From contig JACRPM010000009.1 of the NCBI GenBank assembly GCA_016223205.1, positions 1 through 32,563 of the forward strand: DNA of 32,563 nt, read 5' to 3'. Made by a program: the position numbers and the translations under genes. The notes under the pieces are model-generated. The model saw nothing but the letters and a program-made list of their open reading frames with translations. It searched no databases and had not been told where the DNA came from. The DNA is from Candidatus Saganbacteria bacterium. Its GTDB lineage: Bacteria; Margulisbacteria; WOR-1; XYC2-FULL-46-14; WPAF01. Of this stretch, positions 27,651 to 32,563 are shown piece by piece (within the stretch, counting starts at the first letter, position 1; every line of letters starts with the position of its first letter).

Positions 27651-28073
27651 ATGAAAAAAGCAACTTATTCGGCCAAGCCGAAAGATATCAAGAGGACCAA
27701 TTTTATGGTCAACGCCGAGGGGCGCACCCTGGGCCGCCTGGCCACGCGGGTGGCTCACGTTTTGCGCGGCAAACACAAGGCCTCTTTCACCCCCCACCTG
27801 GATTGCGGGGATAACGTGTGCGTCTACAATGCGGAAAAGATCCAGGTTTCCGGGGGAAAAGAAAAAAAGAAGACCTATTTCACCCATTCGCTTTATATCC
27901 GCGGCGATAAATTGCGCACCTTTGAGGAAGTCAAGGTCCGCGATCCCCGCCGGATCATAATGCTGGCGGTCAAAGGCATGCTGCCGCATACCCGCCTGGG
28001 CCGGAAGATGATGAAAAAATTAAAGATCGTGGTCGGGCCGGCCACGGAGACCGGCGTCGAGCTTAAGTATTAA
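27651..28073 (+). CDS. rplM: 50S ribosomal protein L13
   Basis: A 140-residue early-assembly protein. Signatures are DAEGRTLGRLATRV-like VNAEGRTLGRLATRVAHVLR, GKHKASFTPHLDCGDNVCV and the C-terminal AVKGMLPHTRLGRKMMKKLK. The ATG has GAGGT upstream and lies 8 bases after rplQ; rpsI follows after 13 bases. L13 and S9 are nearly always paired in bacteria. Confidence 0.97.
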   Translation: MKKATYSAKPKDIKRTNFMVNAEGRTLGRLATRVAHVLRGKHKASFTPHLDCGDNVCVYNAEKIQVSGGKEKKKTYFTHSLYIRGDKLRTFEEVKVRDPRRIIMLAVKGMLPHTRLGRKMMKKLKIVVGPATETGVELKY

Positions 28074-28086
28074 GGAGGATAGTTTG

Positions 28087-28674
28087 ATGGCTGAAGAAGA
28101 GAAGAAAAAAACAAAGAAGCCCGCCGCCCCCAAGAAAAAGGCCGCGACCCATCGCGCGGTAAAAAAGCCCAAGGTCAAAGAAGAAGTTAAAGAAGAGGCC
28201 AAGGAAAAGATCAAGGCCGAAGTTCCAATCGCTCCGCCGGTAGTCCATCATGCGGCGCGCAAGCCCAAAGCCCCCAAGATCAAAGTAGAGAGGTTCTACG
28301 GCACCGGGCGCCGCAAAGAGGCCATTGCCCGCGTCTGGCTTACCCGGGGAGATGGCCGGATCATGGTGAACGAACGGCCTTACGACGCTTTTTTCTGCAA
28401 ACGGCCGGTACTCTTGAACATCGTCAACAAACCGCTGGTCCTGCTCGATAGCGGCGTTAAATTCAATATCGATGCCGAGGTTTTCGGCGGAGGGGTATCT
28501 TCCCAGGCCGACGCCGTGCGCATGGGCATTGCCCGCGCCGTGGTCTTGGCCCTGCCCGAAAAGCATCAGCAGTTCCGGACTTTGGGATTGCTCACCCGCG
28601 ACCCGCGGGAGAAAGAGCGCAAGAAATACGGGCTCAAACGCGCCCGCCGCGCCTTCCAGTACACCAAGAGGTAA
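28087..28674 (+). CDS. rpsI: 30S ribosomal protein S9 with lysine-rich N-terminal extension
   Basis: The S9 core begins near residue 68 (ERFYGTGRRKEAIARVWLTR) and ends in the P-site-contacting tail KRARRAFQYTKR. Before it lie about 66 extra residues rich in Lys, Ala, Glu and Pro (such as EEEKKKTKKPAAPKKKAATH) that resemble H1-type or other disordered tails, giving 195 residues against about 130. The ATG at 28087 is preferred to the TTG at 28084 because AAGGAGG (28072-28078) is 8 bases away. The extension is in frame with no other plausible start nearer the core. Confidence 0.95.
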   Translation: MAEEEKKKTKKPAAPKKKAATHRAVKKPKVKEEVKEEAKEKIKAEVPIAPPVVHHAARKPKAPKIKVERFYGTGRRKEAIARVWLTRGDGRIMVNERPYDAFFCKRPVLLNIVNKPLVLLDSGVKFNIDAEVFGGGVSSQADAVRMGIARAVVLALPEKHQQFRTLGLLTRDPREKERKKYGLKRARRAFQYTKR

Positions 28675-28679
28675 AGAAC

Positions 28680-29012
28680 ATGAAAATAGAAAGACACTAC
28701 GAAGATTTCATGGAGCCCAAAAAGGTGGAAGAGGGCGGGCTGATCCGGCTGTCCGGCAAGTTCCTGCTCGATCACGAAGAAGAGATCGTGAACCTGATCA
28801 AGCACGAAGGCCGGATCGCGGAACAGCGGGACCCGGCCCACCGGGTAAAGAGCATCGAAAAGAAGAACGGCGGCATCGAGGTCGAGATCACCGATCACAA
28901 CCTGGCCCTGCATATCGGCAAGGCCTTAACCCACGCCTATAAGGGCAAGCACGAATACAAATTCCTGAAAGGTGAAAAATACGTAGAGGTTGACTGGCAG
29001 CGGGACCTGTGA
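28680..29012 (+). CDS. Small protein resembling the C-terminal part of BCAM0308-family proteins
   Basis: A 110-residue, highly charged soluble protein with no cysteine. The segments GGLIRLSGKFLLDHEEEIVN, RDPAHRVKSIEKKNGGIEVE, and ITDHNLALHIGKALTHAYKG with EYKFLKG and VEVDW resemble, from memory, BCAM0308-family proteins. Those are usually about 150 residues with an N-terminal zinc-binding CxxC region, which is missing here. Its start lies five bases after rpsI, with GAGG at the rpsI end as Shine-Dalgarno, so it is co-transcribed with the ribosomal genes. A ribosome-related role is inference from position only. Confidence 0.6.
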   Translation: MKIERHYEDFMEPKKVEEGGLIRLSGKFLLDHEEEIVNLIKHEGRIAEQRDPAHRVKSIEKKNGGIEVEITDHNLALHIGKALTHAYKGKHEYKFLKGEKYVEVDWQRDL

Positions 29013-29019
29013 TAAACTC

Positions 29020-29056
29020 ACCAGTTCCTCCCCAAAAATAAAAAGAAGGAGCTGGT
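29020..29056 (+). promoter_or_regulatory. Hairpin burying the aminotransferase Shine-Dalgarno
   Basis: ACCAGTTCCT (29020-29029) pairs with AGGAGCTGGT (29047-29056) over 10 bp including one U-G pair, with a 17-base A-rich loop. The 3' arm contains most of the AAGGAG (29046-29051) used by the gene at 29061, so the folded form would hinder its translation. No T-run follows, so it is not a standard terminator. What would open it (translation from upstream, a ligand or a protein) is unknown. Confidence 0.5.
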
Positions 29057-29060
29057 ATAA

Positions 29061-30209
29061 ATGTCCCGCAAACTTATCAAGTACAATCTGATGATCCCCG
29101 GCCCCACCCCCATCCCCACCCGCATTTTGGCGGCCATGAACCACGATATGATCGGGCACCGCGGCCCTCTGTTCTCGGCGGTCATGAAGGAGGTCATGGA
29201 AGACCTTAAGTGGGCCTACGAGACCAAGAACGATATTTTTATTTATCCCTCCTCGGGCACCGGCGGCATGGAAGTTGCAGTGGTCAATACTTTATCGCCC
29301 GGCGATAAGGTGATCGTGCTCAACATCGGGAACTTCGGTTCGCGCTTTGCCAAGATCTGCAAGGCGTACGAGGCGGACGTCAACGACGTCAAGTTCGAGC
29401 GCGGCCGGCCCGCCGATCCCAAGGTGCTCGAGGCCGAGCTTAAGAAAGGTCCGGTCAAAGCGGTGCTCTTGCAGCAGAACGAGACCTCGACCGGTGTTTT
29501 GAACGATGTCGAGACCCTGGCGAGAACCGTCCGCAAGCTGCAGCCGGACGCCCTGATCATTGTTGATGCGGTCTCCGGCATGATGGCCGCACCCTTAAAG
29601 ACCGATGAGTGGGATCTCGACGTCGTCGTTTCCGGTTCGCAAAAAGCCTTCATGGTCCCGCCCGGAGTAGCGGCGGTGTCCATTTCTGCCCGCGCCTGGA
29701 AGGCCTATGAAACCAGCAAATGTCCCAAGCACTACTGGGACTTCGGCTTGATGAAAGAACAAGCCCCCAAGGGCCACACTTATACTACTCCACCGGAATC
29801 GCTGATCTTCGGCATGGCGGAAGGGCTTAAAATGTTAAAAGAAGAGGGCCGGGAGAACGTCCATGCCCGGCATAAGGCGAACCGCGACATTGTCAGAGCT
29901 GCCTGCAAAGCCCTGGGGCTCAAGCTTTTGGCAGATGACGCCCATGCTTCACCGGCGGTCACCGCCATTTTCCCGCCTGAAGGAGTGGACGGGGAAGAGG
30001 TGAGGAAGCTGATGCGGGATGATTTTAACGTGGAAGTGGCTCCCGGCCAATCCGAGCTTAAAGGCAAGATCTTCCGTATCGGGCATTTGGGCTATGTGGA
30101 TTCGCTGGACCTGATCGGGGCTTTGGCGGCGATCGAGGTGCTCTTTAAACGCCTGGGCGCCAAGATCAACTTCGGCAATGGTGTCCGCGCGGCGATGGAG
30201 CTGCTCTAA
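29061..30209 (+). CDS. Class V aminotransferase (serine/alanine-glyoxylate type)
   Basis: A 382-residue PLP enzyme of the SGAT/AGAT group, which moves amino groups between serine or alanine and glyoxylate or related oxo-acids; members often serve serine biosynthesis beside serA. The start is NLMIPGPTPIPTRILAAM, and the cofactor lysine is Lys195 in VVSGSQKAFMVPPG. Asp167 or so in IIVDAVSGM stacks with the PLP pyridine. SSGTGGMEVAV binds the phosphate. The substrate cannot be fixed from sequence. The ATG has AAGGAG at 9-base spacing inside a hairpin. No serA follows; its last nine codons recur at 32307-32333. Confidence 0.88.
   Translation: MSRKLIKYNLMIPGPTPIPTRILAAMNHDMIGHRGPLFSAVMKEVMEDLKWAYETKNDIFIYPSSGTGGMEVAVVNTLSPGDKVIVLNIGNFGSRFAKICKAYEADVNDVKFERGRPADPKVLEAELKKGPVKAVLLQQNETSTGVLNDVETLARTVRKLQPDALIIVDAVSGMMAAPLKTDEWDLDVVVSGSQKAFMVPPGVAAVSISARAWKAYETSKCPKHYWDFGLMKEQAPKGHTYTTPPESLIFGMAEGLKMLKEEGRENVHARHKANRDIVRAACKALGLKLLADDAHASPAVTAIFPPEGVDGEEVRKLMRDDFNVEVAPGQSELKGKIFRIGHLGYVDSLDLIGALAAIEVLFKRLGAKINFGNGVRAAMELL
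30183..30209 (+). repeat. 3' end of the aminotransferase gene, copy 1 of a diverged direct repeat
   Basis: The last nine codons including the stop (VRAAMELL plus TAA) recur at 32307-32333 with 23 of 27 bases identical. The differences are GCG/GCC, CTG/ATG, CTC/CTG and TAA/TAG, mostly silent, as expected if both were once translated gene ends. The repeats bracket the Fic and beta-propeller-like genes. Confidence 0.7.
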
Positions 30210-30220
30210 CCGATATATTT

Positions 30221-30979
30221 GTGGAATTAGAAAATCTACTAAAAGAAATCGATCAAAAAAAGGCCAAAATCGATGCGGCCAGGCCGCTGCCGAAGATCGT
30301 TTTGGATAAACTCATCGATTATCTAGATGTCGAATGGACCTACAACAGCAATGCTATTGAGGGCAATACGATGACCCTTCGGGAAACGATGCTGATCCTG
30401 AAAGAGGGCTTGACCATTTCGGGTAAAAGCATGCGCGAGCACCTGGAGGTGACCAATCATAAGAACGCCATTGATTATCTTGAGGAATTGTTGAAAAAAA
30501 TTGAGCCGATCACGCAGGACGACATTAAAAAAATCCATTCATTAATCCTAGAAGGGATCAAAAATAACTATGCGGGGCAGTATCGGGACGTTGAAGTTTA
30601 TATTTCCGGATCGGATGTTAAGCTGCCTTTACCCGAAAAATTGGCCGACCTCATGCTTGGATTCTCCCGCTGGCTGGTAGATCGTCAGGAAAACAAAGAT
30701 TTGCATCCCGTCAGGTTCGCCGCCCAGGCGCATTTTAAACTGGTCGACATCCATCCTTTTATTGACGGTAATGGCAGGACCGCCCGCCTGTTGATGAATT
30801 TTATTTTAATGAAATATGGCTATCCGATCGCGATCTTTGAATGCGAAACCGAAAAGAGGAAGGCGTATTATTCAGCCCTGCAAGCCGGGCATAAGGGGAA
30901 CCTGCTGCCTTTTGAGGCCATGGTCGCCGAATACGTCAACTCCACCGCCGATAAATATATCGGGTCAATCCCCAAGTAA
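30221..30979 (+). CDS. Fic-domain protein with N-terminal inhibitory helix (class II type)
   Basis: A 252-residue Fic protein. Such enzymes usually transfer AMP from ATP to a hydroxyl side chain of a target protein. The catalytic motif HPFIDGNGRTAR (His178, Asp182, Gly183, Asn184, Gly185, Arg186, Arg189) is complete. SNAIEGN at residues 43-49 fits the inhibitory motif (S/T)xxxE(G/N), placing the self-inhibiting helix before the Fic core. The flap YRDVEVYISGSDVKLPLPEK is present. No C-terminal DNA-binding domain is evident. The GTG start 11 bases after the aminotransferase has no clear Shine-Dalgarno. More AT-rich codons than the ribosomal genes suggest acquisition. The target is unknown. Confidence 0.85.
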   Translation: MELENLLKEIDQKKAKIDAARPLPKIVLDKLIDYLDVEWTYNSNAIEGNTMTLRETMLILKEGLTISGKSMREHLEVTNHKNAIDYLEELLKKIEPITQDDIKKIHSLILEGIKNNYAGQYRDVEVYISGSDVKLPLPEKLADLMLGFSRWLVDRQENKDLHPVRFAAQAHFKLVDIHPFIDGNGRTARLLMNFILMKYGYPIAIFECETEKRKAYYSALQAGHKGNLLPFEAMVAEYVNSTADKYIGSIPK

Positions 30980-31069
30980 TATTAAAGTGCGTATAGGCCG
31001 CAGTCCCAGGTTGCCTCTCCAGCTTAATTTGCTCTGAAATTGTTTGCCGGCAAAGCCGACAAGTATTAC

Positions 31070-32305
31070 ATGAGAGCGGCAAGAATAATTCCTCATCAAA
31101 TATATCCAGGAAACGGAACCGGTGCGGTTCGAAATGCCGGGCCTTCCCACATTGATATTTTCAAGAAATATCGGCAGGTGGAAGGGTTGGGGATAAATGT
31201 CCAGGTAGTTCTAATCGCTAAGGGCGAAAATGATTCCAGGTCAAGAGCTCAAAGATTGAACGAAAGGATCATGGCCGAAAAGGTCCAGGGCCGCGTCTAT
31301 CAGCAAAAATCAAGAATTGATACCGTAATGGGGTTTGTCGCCATTACCAGATTGGGAAAGGTTGTCGATCCAAGAGATTCATCATGGGTTTTTCGGGGAT
31401 TGGAAGTTAAAGGTTTTACTGCTAAAGGCGGACGGTTTGCTATCGGTCAGGTTGACGGGGTAGCATTGGTTGATGCCAAAGCCCAGGAATCACCTAGATA
31501 CCTAAAACATCCAAAATTTGCCCATGTCCACACGGTTGAGTTTTCAAAAACAGACCCCGATCGGATACTAATCACCAGCACGGGAGCTGACCGTATATTT
31601 GAGGTAAGTATACTTACCGGTGAAATCACCTGGGAGTGGAATCCTTGGCAGCATGGTTATTCGACAAATAAATTGGGCCTTACTTTAGCGGCCCGGGGAG
31701 ACCCGCTGCCTCAAGGGGAGAATGTCAGGATTTTGGGGTTTGCCGAAGCCGAACGGATAATGCGGGCGGGGGAGAGCGTCCCCAAAGGTCAGACTTGGAT
31801 CAATGTGGTGGACTTCGAAGCGATCGAAGCTCATTATAAACTGGAAAAGTGGCAAAAAACCACCAGTCCCAATTCGGCTACTTATGGCGAAAGGCCCGGC
31901 ACCGTTTTGGCTTCCCTTTTCAGGACCGGCCAGGTTATTGAGATCGACAAAGAAACCGGCCAGGCCAGAGTTCTGCTTGATGGTTTGGCCAAGCCTCACG
32001 GGCCGATCGCCACCGGGGATGGTTATTTAGTGTCCGATACCGGCCAGGGGCGCGTCTTGATGACTGACAAGAGATTAAAAACCAGGGCGACGTATGATTT
32101 TTCCCATTTCCCGTTACGCGCAGGATTGGAGGAGCGAGCTTCCGAGTGGATACAGAACGCCGCGCGGTTAAACAGTTCACTTTTTACCGCTGTGGACGCA
32201 AGACGGAATACCGTGTTTGTTTGGGACCCTCAAAAAGGAATTTATAGCGCCTATCCCTTTGATCCAAATATGTCACTCCAGGCAGTGCTGCCGTTTTCTA
32301 ATTAG
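31070..32305 (+). CDS. Unassigned protein, beta-propeller-like (arylsulfotransferase/NHL-type repeats)
   Basis: Not firmly recognised. From the ATG at 31070 it has 411 residues; a TTG at 31040 would add ten. Neither has a good Shine-Dalgarno. The middle and C-terminal parts contain blade-like repeats: VHTVEFSKTDPDRILITSTG, RIFEVSILTGEITWEWNPW, VIEIDKETGQARVLLDGLAK, PHGPIATGDGYLVSDTGQGR, and FVWDPQKGIY. The pattern TGEITWEWNPWQHGY recalls arylsulfotransferase-type propellers. The first ~110 residues do not resemble anything I know. No signal peptide or membrane span is seen. It is 90 bases downstream of the Fic gene, has similar composition, and ends two bases before the second aminotransferase-end repeat. 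Confidence 0.6.
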   Translation: MRAARIIPHQIYPGNGTGAVRNAGPSHIDIFKKYRQVEGLGINVQVVLIAKGENDSRSRAQRLNERIMAEKVQGRVYQQKSRIDTVMGFVAITRLGKVVDPRDSSWVFRGLEVKGFTAKGGRFAIGQVDGVALVDAKAQESPRYLKHPKFAHVHTVEFSKTDPDRILITSTGADRIFEVSILTGEITWEWNPWQHGYSTNKLGLTLAARGDPLPQGENVRILGFAEAERIMRAGESVPKGQTWINVVDFEAIEAHYKLEKWQKTTSPNSATYGERPGTVLASLFRTGQVIEIDKETGQARVLLDGLAKPHGPIATGDGYLVSDTGQGRVLMTDKRLKTRATYDFSHFPLRAGLEERASEWIQNAARLNSSLFTAVDARRNTVFVWDPQKGIYSAYPFDPNMSLQAVLPFSN

Positions 32306-32306
32306 C

Positions 32307-32333
32307 GTCCGCGCCGCGATGGAGATGCTGTAG
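32307..32333 (+). repeat. Remnant of an aminotransferase gene 3' end, copy 2 of the direct repeat
   Basis: Reads VRAAMEML plus TAG in one frame but has no upstream coding sequence, since the propeller-like gene stops at 32305. It is therefore a fragment, either the original end displaced from the aminotransferase gene or a piece brought from a homologue. Similarity stops abruptly on both sides. Confidence 0.65.
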
Positions 32334-32415
32334 AAAGGTTTAGCGGACAGAGTTCATCATCCCCCGCCTCTACCGAACGCATTTTTCTCTTCAGAGCATC
32401 CTCAACCTCCTTGAT

Positions 32416-32443
32416 CCCCCTTCTCCTTAAAAGGAGAAGGGGG
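32416..32443. repeat. Strong 13-bp palindrome, dispersed-repeat or terminator-like
   Basis: CCCCCTTCTCCTT (32416-32428) and AAGGAGAAGGGGG (32431-32443) pair perfectly with only AA between them. Neither strand shows a T-run after the stem, so a standard intrinsic terminator is unlikely; a short dispersed palindromic repeat is more likely. The surrounding 32334-32563 holds no convincing gene, only purine-rich sequence and a leftward open frame that crosses the palindrome. Confidence 0.6.
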
Positions 32444-32563
32444 AAAGAAATAGAAGAAGCTATCAGGGAGCCAGGGGATGAGGATGATAAAGATGTGGAA
32501 TGGCGATTTCGTATTACCTTGAGAGAGGGGAGGTCGGGCCCGTTTGCTCCCAAATATTGAATA

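Larger units (their letters stand above)
30210..32306. other. Block of likely foreign origin between two copies of an aminotransferase gene end
   Basis: This 2.1-kb block holds the Fic gene, a 90-base spacer with a TTTGCCGGCAAA palindrome (31043-31054), and the propeller-like gene. Both genes are visibly more AT-rich than everything to their left, and the block is bounded by the two 27-base repeats. No integrase, transposase or terminal inverted repeat was found in it, so the mechanism is open: recombination with a related locus or site-specific insertion at the gene's 3' end. Confidence 0.5.

Noticed and set aside
29020..29056. Intrinsic terminator after the ribosomal gene string
   Set aside because: The stem is good but no T-run follows; the overlap with the Shine-Dalgarno suggests translational control instead.
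32302..32553. An 83-residue leftward open frame at the right end
   Set aside because: Serine/leucine-rich translation of the purine-rich tail that crosses the palindrome at 32416-32443; no family features or ribosome-binding site.
1..32563. CRISPR arrays, rRNA genes, origin of replication, prophage genes
   Set aside because: No regularly spaced repeats, rRNA-like sequence, DnaA-box cluster or phage structural genes were seen.

Overview
The window is dominated by one of the longest ribosomal-protein gene strings a bacterium can carry. From rpmG (303) to a small gene after rpsI (29012), 43 protein genes and one tRNA lie on the + strand with almost no space between them. The order is rpmG, tRNA-Trp, secE, nusG, rplK, rplA, rplJ, rplL, rpoB, rpoC, rpsL, rpsG, fusA, then the S10 and spc clusters, secY, adk, map, infA, rpmJ, the alpha cluster, rplM and rpsI. 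The bet-rpo, str, S10, spc, alpha and L13/S9 operons are therefore joined. A consensus sigma-70-type promoter (149-178) sits at the head and I see no convincing internal terminator. Many genes overlap by 1-35 bases, and TTG or GTG starts are frequent.

The organism is a bacterium with GC-rich core genes. RpoB is short (1081 aa). All zinc-binding (C+) forms of L33, S14, S4 and L36 are kept. rpmD (L30) is missing from its usual slot and tuf is missing from both of its usual slots. The short RpoB and missing L30 would fit a deep lineage near Cyanobacteria/Margulisbacteria or another candidate phylum, but this placement is weak inference. Several ribosomal proteins are remodelled: L3 is only 139 aa, L23 lacks its tunnel loop, L18 has a short N-terminus, and S9 carries a lysine-rich extension of about 66 residues.

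Left edge (1-302): the tail of an ISL3-family transposase ends 15 bases before the -35 box of the superoperon promoter. A leader of about 118 nt with stem-loops then precedes rpmG.

Right part (29013-32563): a class V aminotransferase gene (29061-30209), whose Shine-Dalgarno sequence can be buried in a hairpin, is followed by a block that looks foreign. It holds a Fic-domain gene and an unassigned beta-propeller-like gene with more AT-rich sequence. The last nine codons of the aminotransferase gene occur again, diverged, straight after this block (30183-30209 and 32307-32333). This suggests insertion at, or recombination with, the 3' end of the aminotransferase gene. The final ~230 bases hold a strong palindrome and no gene I can support.

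The core genes act together in transcription (RpoA/B/C, NusG), translation (ribosomal proteins, IF1, EF-G, tRNA-Trp), export (SecE/SecY) and nascent-protein maturation (methionine aminopeptidase). All calls come from reading the sequence and remembered family features; no search was run.
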